Assembly (NCBI GenBank): GCA_964595485.1
Contig: CAZQQN010000013.1
Coordinates: 1 to 64,000 of the forward strand
From: CAZQQN01 sp964595485
GTDB taxonomy: Bacteria; Bacteroidota; Bacteroidia; CAILMK01; CAYYUA01
Direction of reading: 5' to 3'
DNA length: 64,000 bases
Below the pieces are notes generated by a model that was not told the origin of the DNA, did not search any database, and saw only the letters and a program-made list of their open reading frames with translations. A program made the position numbers and the translations under genes. Each line of letters begins with the position of its first letter. Positions within the stretch are counted from its first letter, which is position 1. This document shows, one piece after another, positions 34,403 to 43,691 of the stretch.

Positions 34403-36148
34403 TTAAGACAATATTTGATCATACCACTCTTCCTGCTTTAACACAGTTGGTTCTGAGTTTGCCAGTATGTTTCCCTCATTCAACACCAGCATTCTGTCGC
34501 AAGATTCTGCTACTTTTTTATCATTACTAACAACAAGTAGCGTCCAACTTTTATCATCCCCCGTTAGGTATTGGATGATATTGTTCTTCTTGTTTTTTTC
34601 AAACTGCAGGAAATCATCTTCTATAACCATTAATAAAGGATCACGTACAATGCTCCTTGCAAGAATGATGCTTTTAGCGATTGATTTTGAGAGTAAAAAG
34701 CTCCTTGGGCCTATTATCGTGGAGTATCCATTCGGCATTCGTTTGATAAAGGGAGCCAAACCTGAAGCTTCTACTGCTTCGCGGAAAATTTCATTGGAGA
34801 TATCTTCCCGTCCTATGGTAATGTTATCCTTAATGGTCCCGTAAAAAACATCCTCATCCAAAAGGTTATCCCCAACTTTTGAGCGTAAGTCATTGATGTC
34901 AATATTCTTACGGGGAATTCCATTGAACTGGAGGTTACCGCTATAATCCTCATATAGGCCCGATAAAACTTGAATAAGCATACTTTTCCCGGAACCATTG
35001 TATCCTGAAATACAAACGTTTTCTCCTTTCTGGATTTCAAGATCTATATTTTTAAGGATGTAAACATTATTCAACTCAGAACGGTAGTTCAAACTTTCCG
35101 CTTTAATAGAAACCCCGTTATTGGTGTCATCATCCTGTACCTTGTAGCCCCCTTCTTCTTCCAGCGGCAAATCGGTTAAATCACTTATTTTTTCCGTTCC
35201 TATTACCACATCGTAAATTGTCTCTAAACTACGTATCAATTTTTCTACGGAGTTTAATAAAATTACAATGATGATTTCAGCAGCTACAAATTGCCCAATA
35301 TTGAGTTGTTGGTTAATAACCAGTAATCCGCCCACTATTAGCAATCCGGCTGTTACCAGGACCTTAAGGGTAACCATGCTAATGAACTGAGTCATCAAAA
35401 TCCTGAAATGGTTTTTCCTGGCATTTAACCAACTTGATACCAGGTTGTCTGTCTTTTTTATACTAAACTTGGGTACTCCGGATAATTTGAATGTTAGCAT
35501 ACCTCGCCCCAGTTCTTCAAGCCAATAAGCTACCTCATATTTGTATTTTGATTCTTCAAGGGCAGAACGAATACCTGCCGGGCCAGTCACACGAAATATC
35601 AGTATAGCAAGGAAAATGAAGATCAAGGATAAGAAAATGAAATAAGGGCTGTAGAACGATAACAGGATAAAACCAAATAATATCTGGAATGAAGCTGTAG
35701 AGAAGTCGATTAATACCTTATCCAGCCCTTTTTGGATGGTCAAGGTATCGAAAAAGCGATTAATAAGCTCAGGGGTGTATTGATTCTTCAATTTTTCCAA
35801 CTTCAGCCTTGGAATGCGGTAGGCAAATTCAAAAGCTGACCTTGTAAAAATATTTTGCTGAACCCGTTCATTGATAGCCAATTGCATGATTTGGGAAACC
35901 CCTGCGAAAAGAGTCCCTAGGACAACAACGCCCACCAACACTATCCATGAATAGGTCACTTGGCCCCCGCTAATCAGGTTAACAATGGCCTGGATACCTA
36001 AGGGGATTGTTAAGCTTATTAGGCCATTGAAAATAGCATAAATATAAATGTAAATGATTTCTCGCTTATTAACCGCTAAAACACGGAAAAACCGTATTAA
36101 TGGAGAAATCTTAAACTGGTCGAGGAAACCAGATTTGGGGAGTTTCAT
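34403..36148 (-). CDS. ABC exporter (membrane plus ATPase domains) with degenerate nucleotide-binding motifs
   Basis: A 581-residue half-transporter: six membrane helices (~30-300) and an ATPase domain (~345-581), without a C39 peptidase domain. Walker A is intact (GYNGSGKS, 382-389). Aligned with normal exporters, the Q-loop Gln is Leu430, the LSGGQ signature is LSKSI (486-490), Walker B Asp-Glu is swapped to Glu510-Asp511 and the H-loop His is Asn542. With only one ABC gene in the operon, a homodimer would have two weakened sites. The gene is first in the ABC-hlyD-tolC operon and likely works as a type I secretion-like exporter, or uses ATP binding rather than fast hydrolysis. Confidence 0.85.
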   Translation of the reverse strand: MKLPKSGFLDQFKISPLIRFFRVLAVNKREIIYIYIYAIFNGLISLTIPLGIQAIVNLISGGQVTYSWIVLVGVVVLGTLFAGVSQIMQLAINERVQQNIFTRSAFEFAYRIPRLKLEKLKNQYTPELINRFFDTLTIQKGLDKVLIDFSTASFQILFGFILLSFYSPYFIFLSLIFIFLAILIFRVTGPAGIRSALEESKYKYEVAYWLEELGRGMLTFKLSGVPKFSIKKTDNLVSSWLNARKNHFRILMTQFISMVTLKVLVTAGLLIVGGLLVINQQLNIGQFVAAEIIIVILLNSVEKLIRSLETIYDVVIGTEKISDLTDLPLEEEGGYKVQDDDTNNGVSIKAESLNYRSELNNVYILKNIDLEIQKGENVCISGYNGSGKSMLIQVLSGLYEDYSGNLQFNGIPRKNIDINDLRSKVGDNLLDEDVFYGTIKDNITIGREDISNEIFREAVEASGLAPFIKRMPNGYSTIIGPRSFLLSKSIAKSIILARSIVRDPLLMVIEDDFLQFEKNKKNNIIQYLTGDDKSWTLLVVSNDKKVAESCDRMLVLNEGNILANSEPTVLKQEEWYDQILS

Positions 36149-36231
36149 TAATGGCTATTTCACTTGCAATTAAGATTAATTTTATAGCAATCAAACTGTC
36201 TATCAAAAAATAAGCCAAATTGATTGATCTA

Positions 36232-36239
36232 CAAATATA
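36232..36239 (-). promoter_or_regulatory. Likely -7 box of the exporter operon
   Basis: The minus strand reads TATATTTG, a strong match to TAnnTTTG, about 85 bases before the ABC gene. The -33 TTG is not evident. Confidence 0.4.
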
Positions 36240-36377
36240 TGGCAAATAAGGGGAATTTTTAAACTGTTTAAACCGGTAATGAGCATTTCAATTAGAAAAT
36301 TTTAGTAAATCCGGAGTTCTACTTTCGTGGCATATTCCCCTTGTTATTACCATATACTTGCTAAAAGTAAAACTTCA

Positions 36378-38870
36378 TCACCTAGCCGCAGCTTTTTCCA
36401 AATTAACCTGCATTTTTTCAATTCTATCCATAAGTTTTTCAGTGCTTAGGCGCTCCCGCATCCGGTCTACCATGATCGGAAAAGCAAATGGAGTAGGCTT
36501 CGGTGGATCTTTTACAATGATAGTTTGATTTTGAATACGTTTGAGTGCCTGCCTTAAGCGGACTTCTTCTAACTGAAACTGCATAACCTCTTCTGAAGCT
36601 TGCTGCATTAAGGGATTATTTGGCTCATATTCGCGGAAGACTTCAAATAACAACTGGGAAGAGGATTGAAGATGCTTCTCACTACTTTGTTTACCGGGAA
36701 ATCCTTTAAATATTAATCCGGCAATACAGGCAATATCCCGAAATTTTCGCTTAGCCATTTCAGTGCCGTTCAAAGTAGCGTTGATGTCCGCCATTAAATT
36801 GTTTTCTGAGAACAGGTTGTAGGTTAAAGCTTCTTCAATGGGAATGGCTTTATCGGAAAGTAACTCAAAACCATAATCATTCATAGCCATAGAGAAGGTG
36901 ATCGGCTGGATTTGGGATATCCTGTGAGCTACTAAAGCTGCCATCCCTTCGTGGACGAACCGGCCCTCAAAAGGGTAAATAAACATATGCCAACCTTCAC
37001 GAGATTTGATTTTCTCGATCAAAAGGTCATGTTCACCGGGCAGGTGAGACCACTGATTCTGAAGATCGAACAAGGGTTGCAAAAGGGTTAACTCCGGATC
37101 ATTGTTGTATCCTGTGGTTGCTTCCTGCATTTTTTGCCTGAGCTTAGCGGCTAATTGCGATGACAAGGGCATCCGTCCTCCCAGCCAACTGGGAACTTTG
37201 CCACTCTTTTGCTTTTTAGAAAGCCGAACCCAGGCGGTCATATCCTTAATCCTAACCAATTCAAGGTTTCTACCACCAAACCAAAAAGGCTCCCCTTCTT
37301 TAATCTTGGATAGGAAGGTTTCTTCAATCGTACCAAGTGTCTTTCCTTTCAGGAATTTAACCCTTAAGGCCGTATCCCCAACGATAGTGCCGACATTCAA
37401 TCGCTGGCGGGTGGCTTTCTTTTTATCTCTAATGCGGTAATAGCCGTCTACTTGTTCCACTTTGTTGTACTCATCGTACTTTTGGAGGGATTGGCCACCG
37501 TGCTCAATAAAATCCAGGACCCATTGGTATTCAGCCTTGGTGAGCTCGAAGTAAGCGTAGGTTCCTAATACTTCATAGAAAATTTCCCATGGCCGAAAGC
37601 CATCAGACACTGCTAAAGTTAGTAAATATTGGATCAGTACATCGTATGGCTTGATATAAGGAATCCTTTCCTCAAAGATTTGCTCCTGAATGGCTGTTTT
37701 TAGCGCTGCACCTTCCATGAGCTCAAGAGAATGAGTCGGTACAAAATATATCTTGCTTTGGGCTCCTGGTTGGTGACCGCTCCTTCCTGCCCTTTGTGAA
37801 AAGCGTGCCACTCCTTTCGGGCTACCTACCTGTACCACTGTTTCAACAGGTCTGAAATCAACGCCTAAATCAAGGCTGCTGGTACAAACCACCACCTTTA
37901 GTTTTTCTTCATGCAAGGCATTTTCAACCCAGTAGCGAATCTCATTATCCAATGAGCCGTGATGCAAAGCCATTTGTCCTGCTAAATCCGGATAAAAAAG
38001 GAGAAGGTTTTGATACCAGATTTCTGCCTGAGATCTGGTATTGGTAAAAACAAGTGTCGTTTTACTGTCCTTAATGATTGGTATGACTTTTTCAACCAGC
38101 TTTATACCCAAATGCCCGGCCCATGGGAACTTTTCAATTGTATCAGGTAAAATGGTCTCTAAAAAAGTGTTTTTAGGTGGTTCGCCTTTTACTATTACCG
38201 ATTTTGCCTGATCGTGCTTTGGCCCTAATAAAATTTCCAAAGCCTCCTCCATATTACCAATGGTTGCAGATAAGCCCCATGTTTGGAGGCCCGGGTTCAA
38301 ACCTCTAAGACGGGATAAGGCCAATTCGGTTTGCACGCCTCGCTTTGACCCCATTAACTCATGCCATTCGTCTGCCACTACAACTTGTAGGTTTTCAAAA
38401 AGCCTATGGTAGTTTTTGGTTGCTAGCAATAAGTGCAAGCTTTCTGGCGTAATGACCAGTGCTTCCGGCATGCTCCGCTTTTGCTTTTCCCGCTCATTGG
38501 ATGAGGTATCACCCGTTCGTTTTCCAACCCGCCAGGGAATCAATAAATCATCGCACATGCCTTGTAAGGATTCTTCTATATCCTTTGCGAGTGCTCGCAA
38601 AGGGGTGATCCATAATACCCGCAATCCATTCTTCTTGGCGGATTGGTAGGTATCAGGGTTTTCATTAATCCAGGATGCTAAAATGGGTAACCAAATGGCC
38701 TCTGTTTTACCCATACCCGTTGGGGCATTCACAATGCCTGAATAACCAGCTAGATAATAGTCGAGGGTATTTTGCTGGTAGGTAAAAGGTTCCCAACCTC
38801 TGTTCTCATACCATTGTTGGATCACCTGTTTACCCTGATTTAAGGCTTTCACTTCTTTTTTACTAGTCAT
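36378..38870 (-). CDS. Lhr-type DEXH-box helicase, ligase-associated DNA damage response
   Basis: An 830-residue superfamily 2 helicase of the Lhr-core type. Motif I is APTGMGKT (Lys55), motif II DEWH (167-170), motif III SAT (201-203), and motifs V/VI are SSLDLGVDFRPVETVVQVGSPKGVARFSQRAGRSGH. After the two RecA domains come a winged helix and the Lhr-specific C-terminal domain. Such helicases are encoded with an ATP-dependent ligase, exonuclease and PdeM. It starts 82 bases after the ligase stop on the same strand, so a ligase-helicase operon is likely. The role in repairing mitomycin-type or oxidative damage is known only for homologues. Confidence 0.9.
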   Translation of the reverse strand: MTSKKEVKALNQGKQVIQQWYENRGWEPFTYQQNTLDYYLAGYSGIVNAPTGMGKTEAIWLPILASWINENPDTYQSAKKNGLRVLWITPLRALAKDIEESLQGMCDDLLIPWRVGKRTGDTSSNEREKQKRSMPEALVITPESLHLLLATKNYHRLFENLQVVVADEWHELMGSKRGVQTELALSRLRGLNPGLQTWGLSATIGNMEEALEILLGPKHDQAKSVIVKGEPPKNTFLETILPDTIEKFPWAGHLGIKLVEKVIPIIKDSKTTLVFTNTRSQAEIWYQNLLLFYPDLAGQMALHHGSLDNEIRYWVENALHEEKLKVVVCTSSLDLGVDFRPVETVVQVGSPKGVARFSQRAGRSGHQPGAQSKIYFVPTHSLELMEGAALKTAIQEQIFEERIPYIKPYDVLIQYLLTLAVSDGFRPWEIFYEVLGTYAYFELTKAEYQWVLDFIEHGGQSLQKYDEYNKVEQVDGYYRIRDKKKATRQRLNVGTIVGDTALRVKFLKGKTLGTIEETFLSKIKEGEPFWFGGRNLELVRIKDMTAWVRLSKKQKSGKVPSWLGGRMPLSSQLAAKLRQKMQEATTGYNNDPELTLLQPLFDLQNQWSHLPGEHDLLIEKIKSREGWHMFIYPFEGRFVHEGMAALVAHRISQIQPITFSMAMNDYGFELLSDKAIPIEEALTYNLFSENNLMADINATLNGTEMAKRKFRDIACIAGLIFKGFPGKQSSEKHLQSSSQLLFEVFREYEPNNPLMQQASEEVMQFQLEEVRLRQALKRIQNQTIIVKDPPKPTPFAFPIMVDRMRERLSTEKLMDRIEKMQVNLEKAAAR

Positions 38871-38952
38871 CCTAGCCTATTAATGTAATTATTCAAATGC
38901 TATAATGAAAGTTCAAAATAAAGGTATCTCTTCTTTTTGGTTTAGTAGCTAA

Positions 38953-40551
38953 TCACTGAAAGTACTGCTCTAACAGATCATATAAATGGTTTAAATGATC
39001 AGCATCCTGTATGCTTAAATCCTTTCGCCACCTATGAATACGGGGGAAGCGAAGGGCTATGCCGGATTTATGACGGTTGGACTGCTGAATACCTTCAAAG
39101 GCCAGCTCAAATACCCAGTAAGGCTCAACCGCCCTAACGGGCCCATAGCGTTCTCTCGTATTGCGTTTAACCCATCTATCGACTTCTCTGAGCTCTTTAT
39201 CCGATAAACCTGAATAGGCTTTCGTGAAGGGGACCAGACTTGTCTTATCCACATTCCATACAGCAAAGGTGTAGTCTGAATACAAATTTGCTCGCCTTCC
39301 ATGGCCGCGCTGCGCATAAATCATTACCGCATCCACGGTAAAAGGATCGACCTTCCATTTCCACCAATCCCCTTTAGCACGGCCAACCTGGTAAGTTGAA
39401 TTAAGCCTTTTCAGCATTAGGCCCTCTGCTGAATAGGATAAAGCATTCTCTCTGTATTTGGCAAGCGTATCCCAGTCATTAAAGAAAATCTCTGGGGATA
39501 AACGGAATACTGGATGATCCACTTGTTCCAGCATTTGTTTGAGTACTTTTCGCCTTTCTGAAAGCGGCCACTGCCTGATATCCTGACCATTAAACTCCAT
39601 TATGTCATATCCCATGAAAATGATAGGAGCCTCTTCGAGCAGCTTTTTGGATACATTTTTCCGACCTAAGCGCCTTTGCAGAATATTGAATGGTAAGATC
39701 CTATCATCCTTGAATGGTAATAGTTCCCCATCTAATACACATCCGTCAGGTAGCTGGCCTGTCAATACTTTAAGTTCAGGATACTGATCGGTCACCAACT
39801 CTTCGCCCCTTGACCATATAAAAAGCTGACCCCTACGGTGTACGATCTGGGACCGAATACCGTCCCATTTCCATTCCGCATGCCAATTCTCAGGTTTACC
39901 CATTTCATCTGTTTTTTCGTCAATTTGATGAGCAAGGAAAAAGGGGTATGGCCGTGATACATCGGCTTGGCTTTCATTGCTGTAAAATAATTCTTCGAAT
40001 CCTATTTCATCCGGATGCCAATAGCCCATTAATTTATGCGCTAATTCTGTGTTAGGGAGGTTGGTTACTTGACTAAGGCCCCGAACCATTAATCGTTGTG
40101 AAACACCTATTCGGTAGCCGCCGGTCATAAGTTTGGTGAAAACAAATAATTCCTGGTAGGCAAAACAGCGCCAGGCTTCTTTGATGTAACCCTCCTTCAC
40201 CTCTTCATGCTGGTTGACTAACCACTGCATAAAATGCACCCAATCCGTTAAAGTATAGGTTGAGTCTTCTTGTTTTTCCGGTAGTAGTAAGGCGATAGTC
40301 TCCGCTAAATCACCTACGACATAGTAGCTTTCCTCAAAAAGCCAAAGCGGTATTTCCGCCTCATCCGCACACCATTGGCGCAAGAGGGGCGTTTTAACAG
40401 GTCGTTTAGGCCGTTTGCCGGTAAATAGTGCTAAGGTCCATAAGATATCTTGGTTATTGGCTTCGTGAAAATACTCTGTGAGGTAATCAACCTTGGGGTT
40501 GGTTTTATTGGTTTGGTCTAAATTGTAGAAAAGCCGGGCGAAATCTTTCAT
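38953..40551 (-). CDS. ATP-dependent DNA ligase, ligase-associated DNA damage response
   Basis: A 532-residue ATP-dependent ligase. Residues ~1-200 are the DNA-binding domain. The adenylation motif is EWKWDGIR with nucleophilic Lys228, followed by FIWSRGEELVT (motif III region), EGLMLKR (motif IV), and WKWKVDPFTVDAVMIYAQRGHG (motif V). The OB-fold follows, ending with RFPRIHRWR. Bacteria also carry the NAD-dependent LigA, so this is an accessory repair enzyme. It heads the minus-strand run with the helicase; the exonuclease gene lies upstream beyond the DUF433/DUF5615 pair. Confidence 0.93.
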   Translation of the reverse strand: MKDFARLFYNLDQTNKTNPKVDYLTEYFHEANNQDILWTLALFTGKRPKRPVKTPLLRQWCADEAEIPLWLFEESYYVVGDLAETIALLLPEKQEDSTYTLTDWVHFMQWLVNQHEEVKEGYIKEAWRCFAYQELFVFTKLMTGGYRIGVSQRLMVRGLSQVTNLPNTELAHKLMGYWHPDEIGFEELFYSNESQADVSRPYPFFLAHQIDEKTDEMGKPENWHAEWKWDGIRSQIVHRRGQLFIWSRGEELVTDQYPELKVLTGQLPDGCVLDGELLPFKDDRILPFNILQRRLGRKNVSKKLLEEAPIIFMGYDIMEFNGQDIRQWPLSERRKVLKQMLEQVDHPVFRLSPEIFFNDWDTLAKYRENALSYSAEGLMLKRLNSTYQVGRAKGDWWKWKVDPFTVDAVMIYAQRGHGRRANLYSDYTFAVWNVDKTSLVPFTKAYSGLSDKELREVDRWVKRNTRERYGPVRAVEPYWVFELAFEGIQQSNRHKSGIALRFPRIHRWRKDLSIQDADHLNHLYDLLEQYFQ

Positions 40552-40686
40552 GATTATTATATTGCGGCCGGATTATTTTCAAAGTTTAAGTATTGCATAA
40601 AGTTACTTTATATTAGGCATCAAGATAATTGACAAACTTAACTTTATCAATAATTGTTTAAAAGTGAATGAAATTACTTGGTTAAT

Positions 40687-40914
40687 ATGAGTTACAAGCA
40701 ATATATTACTCGTGACCCGGAGGTGATGTTAGGGAAACCAATCATCAAAGGGACCCGCATAACAGTTGAACTGGTCATGCGAAAAATGGCGGCAGGATAT
40801 GCTATAGCTGACATTTTACAACAATACCCCCACCTGAAAACTGAGCAGGTTCGAGCTGCTTTTGAATATACGGCAGATATGATAGCTCGGGAAGATACTA
40901 TTCTCCATTCATGA
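40687..40914 (+). CDS. DUF433 family putative antitoxin
   Basis: A 75-residue protein with the DUF433 signature: ITRDPEVMLGKPIIKGTRITVELVM, then a helix-turn-helix-like segment (AIADILQQYPHLKTEQVRAAFEY). Proteins of this family pair with DUF5615 PIN-like proteins in predicted type II toxin-antitoxin modules, usually with the antitoxin first, as here. I prefer the ATG at 40687 to a TTG three codons earlier. It overlaps the toxin gene by ATGA. It is on the plus strand between two minus-strand repair genes. Confidence 0.85.
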   Translation: MSYKQYITRDPEVMLGKPIIKGTRITVELVMRKMAAGYAIADILQQYPHLKTEQVRAAFEYTADMIAREDTILHS

Positions 40915-41270
40915 TTTTTCTTGATGAAAACATTGACCAAGAGATTGTTGAGGTGATAGAAGCTTATAATAGGTCATGGACAATCTTCTCAATCCGCGAA
41001 AATAGCCCTGGAATAACAGATAAAGAGGTCATTCAAAAAGTCTTGGATAATCAAGGTATTCTAGTGACGGAGGATAAAGACTTTGGCGAATTATTGTTTT
41101 CCTATGGTTATAAAGATGGTAGGCTATCAGTGATTTTCCTGAAAAGAGAATCTATGACATTCAACAAACTTAAAAGGGCCCTCATAAAAGCTATTGACCA
41201 ATATGGATCTGCTGCCGAAAATTACTTTATTACAATTGATAAAAACAAGGTTAGGGTTACCTTATTGTAA
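40911..41270 (+). CDS. DUF5615 (PIN-like, Mut7-C related) putative toxin
   Basis: A 119-residue PIN-like protein: MIFLDENIDQ with the first acidic residues, then VTEDKDFGELLFSYG with the central acidic cluster and a basic C-terminus. Family members are predicted RNases. The 4-base overlap with the DUF433 gene and the matched family pair support a toxin-antitoxin module, though toxicity is not shown by sequence. It could instead be a housekeeping nuclease, as many DUF5615 proteins are untested. Confidence 0.82.
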   Translation: MIFLDENIDQEIVEVIEAYNRSWTIFSIRENSPGITDKEVIQKVLDNQGILVTEDKDFGELLFSYGYKDGRLSVIFLKRESMTFNKLKRALIKAIDQYGSAAENYFITIDKNKVRVTLL

Positions 41271-41446
41271 GTTCATTTGGGATTTAAAGCTTGTTAGAAG
41301 AAATTTCACAATAAAATTCCAAATATAGAGAGTCCGCTTAGACTGTATTTAGTAGTTCTACTACTTTGCCATTTACGCTTGCAATTTTCACAAGGATTTA
41401 AGCTACATATTTCAGTTATTTTTAATAGAAGTCAATATAATATTGC

Positions 41447-42439
41447 TCACTCCAATTCATCTGCTTCGCCTTCAAATTGGGTGGTCACTTCATGCGCTTC
41501 GTATCCTTGCTGGCGGAACCAATGTGTGGCTACATCCGTGTATCCATGAGTAGTATAGATAGTCTCTGCGCCTGTGGCTTTGACAGCTTGATTCAATTCA
41601 TCCCAATCCACATGGTCGGAAATAACAAAGCCCCTGTCTACAGACCTTCTTCTTTTGGTACCTCTAAGCATCATCCAGCCGGAAGCCATTGCTATGGAAT
41701 AAGGTTCAAATCTTTTTGTCCATCCAGTGCCAATAACGGAAGAGGGGGCAAGCAATAAAGCTTTTTTCAGGTCAGCCTTGGGTATAGACTGATCTAATTT
41801 TGGGGCTTCCGGAAGGTGAAAACCTGCATCTCTGAATTGCTGATTGATATTTGCCACTGAACCATGGGTTAATATAGGCCCAAGGTCATTACCAATGGCA
41901 TGCAATAGACGCTGAGCCTTACCCAGGCTGTAGGCTATTAGCAGACTACTTTTACCCTCCTTTTGATTGGCATGCCACCAATCCCTTATTTTTTGGACTT
42001 CAGTATCCTGAGAGGGCCAGCGGTAAACCGGTAAGCCAAATGTGCATTCAGTTATAAAATTATGACACGGAACCGGTTCAAAAGGAGTGGTCAATCCATC
42101 ATCATGAATTTTATAGTCACCTGCCACTACCCAGATCTCCCCTTGGTATTCTACCCTAACCTGGGCCGATCCGATAATATGGCCTGCCGGATGCAGGGAT
42201 ACCTTCACCCCATTTATTGTCCGGGTTTTTTCAAAGGGAAGGGTTTCAATACTATTATCCTGACCCAACCGGTATTGCAAAACCGGGTACGAATTGGAAT
42301 GGCATAGATAATAACGGTGCCCGGGTCTTGCGTGATCAGCGTGACCGTGCGTTATGACAGCCCTTTCAACAGGCTGCCACGGGTCGATATAAAAATCGCC
42401 ATTTGCGCAATAGATCCCTTTATCAGTAAATGAAAGCAA
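41447..42439 (-). CDS. MBL-fold exonuclease (SNM1-like), ligase-associated DNA damage response
   Basis: A 330-residue metallo-beta-lactamase fold nuclease. The zinc motif HxHxDH is at 31-36 (THGHADHA), with HPAGHIIGSAQV and VAGDYKIHDDGLTTPFEPVPC following. A C-terminal domain with YTTHGY completes the SNM1/beta-CASP-like architecture. This subfamily accompanies the ligase, helicase and PdeM genes. The only usual start in frame is TTG at 42439 (MLSFTDKGIYC); upstream codons reach a stop with no ATG. An ATT at 42448 would add three residues. Confidence 0.88.
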   Translation of the reverse strand: MLSFTDKGIYCANGDFYIDPWQPVERAVITHGHADHARPGHRYYLCHSNSYPVLQYRLGQDNSIETLPFEKTRTINGVKVSLHPAGHIIGSAQVRVEYQGEIWVVAGDYKIHDDGLTTPFEPVPCHNFITECTFGLPVYRWPSQDTEVQKIRDWWHANQKEGKSSLLIAYSLGKAQRLLHAIGNDLGPILTHGSVANINQQFRDAGFHLPEAPKLDQSIPKADLKKALLLAPSSVIGTGWTKRFEPYSIAMASGWMMLRGTKRRRSVDRGFVISDHVDWDELNQAVKATGAETIYTTHGYTDVATHWFRQQGYEAHEVTTQFEGEADELE

Positions 42440-42575
42440 GGAGGTAATTTTTTGAGCTTAAACAATTGAATTCGCTGATTGCTCACAAAATGTTCTCTTT
42501 TATAACTACTGGAAATTATTGGATTTTAAATGCCCTTAAACAGAACTCTGAAAGAGGAATGGCCTACGGGTCTTG

Positions 42576-43691
42576 TTAATCGTCTTTATTAGAGAAAAGT
42601 TTTAACACCCGGTAGCGCGGGTGGTTGAACGCTTCTATAAAAGTATCTTCATTTTGGTAGAGTTGATTACCCAGCAATTTAGCAAAGGGTCTTAGCGGTT
42701 CAATATGGCTAAAGAACAACCTGATGATCCCCACCATCGGTAACGCTAATATTAACCCTGCTAAGCCCCAGATGGCTCCAAAAAAGAAAAGGGCTATGAT
42801 TGATACTAGTGGGTTGATTTTTACGGAAGAGCCCACGACTTTGGGTGTAATGAGATTTCCCTCCAATTGTTGCACCGTTAAATAAAGGATAACAACAGCT
42901 ATTGGTTGCCAGATGGTACCAGTATAGATTAATGCATAGAGTGTGGGTAATAACCCTCCTATAAAAGTGCCTATATACGGTATGATGGCAAGTATGGCAG
43001 CAATTATACCCCAAAAATAAGGATAGGGTAAACCAATGATCCACAACCCTAAAGCGTTCAGGATAGCCAAAATGATTACCACAAGGCCAAGCCCATAAAT
43101 ATACCCTTGCGCTATTTTAATGATTTGCCTGATTAAACGGTTTAGGCTTGTCCGCTTTGTTTCATTAACCTGAATTAAAATAAATTGCTTAATTGATGAG
43201 CGATAAAGCAGAAATAAAAAGCTATAAATTGGCAATAACCCAATTGTGGTAAATAAGATAGAGAAATTCGGAATGGAACCTACCAAGTAGTTAAAGAACC
43301 CGCTCCCCAAACGGGCTACCCAATTCTGAGCAGTTGCAGCTTCTAATTGAAAAGTTTTGGCCAGCCAGGCGATGGCCTGATTGATCATACTTGGAATAAG
43401 ATCCTGCAATTTACTAATGTCTGAGAAAAAAGGATATAAAGGTTTTGATATTAACCATACCCCTGCACTTATCATTAAAATTATCACGAGAAGCGCTGTC
43501 AGAATAGCTAAAGGCCTGTTTTTCAAATATTTTTCATTAAACCGGCAAAACGGGTAAATGATCATTGAAAAGAAAATGCTGGTAATGATAGGAATCAGGA
43601 TAGCCCTTCCAACTACCATTATGAAAACTGTAAGGGAAAGAATGATCAGGAAGGCGGCAAAGGCATTAATTCTGAAATTTTTAAGTCGCAT
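42576..43691 (-). CDS. AI-2E family transporter (PerM/UPF0118)
   Basis: A 371-residue polytopic membrane protein with about eight hydrophobic segments. Family features include the N-terminal IIPIITSIFFSMIIYPFCRFNEKYLKNRPLAILTAL pair of helices, then GLPYPYFWGIIAAILAIIPYIGTFIGGLLPTLYAL and the LITPKVVGSSVKINPLVSIIALFFFGAIWGLAG helix. Members export small molecules or act as Na+(Li+)/H+ antiporters; the substrate here is unknown. Start taken at ATG 43691 (MRLKNFRINAFA); an ATG six codons earlier at 43709 is possible. Confidence 0.82.
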   Translation of the reverse strand: MRLKNFRINAFAAFLIILSLTVFIMVVGRAILIPIITSIFFSMIIYPFCRFNEKYLKNRPLAILTALLVIILMISAGVWLISKPLYPFFSDISKLQDLIPSMINQAIAWLAKTFQLEAATAQNWVARLGSGFFNYLVGSIPNFSILFTTIGLLPIYSFLFLLYRSSIKQFILIQVNETKRTSLNRLIRQIIKIAQGYIYGLGLVVIILAILNALGLWIIGLPYPYFWGIIAAILAIIPYIGTFIGGLLPTLYALIYTGTIWQPIAVVILYLTVQQLEGNLITPKVVGSSVKINPLVSIIALFFFGAIWGLAGLILALPMVGIIRLFFSHIEPLRPFAKLLGNQLYQNEDTFIEAFNHPRYRVLKLFSNKDD

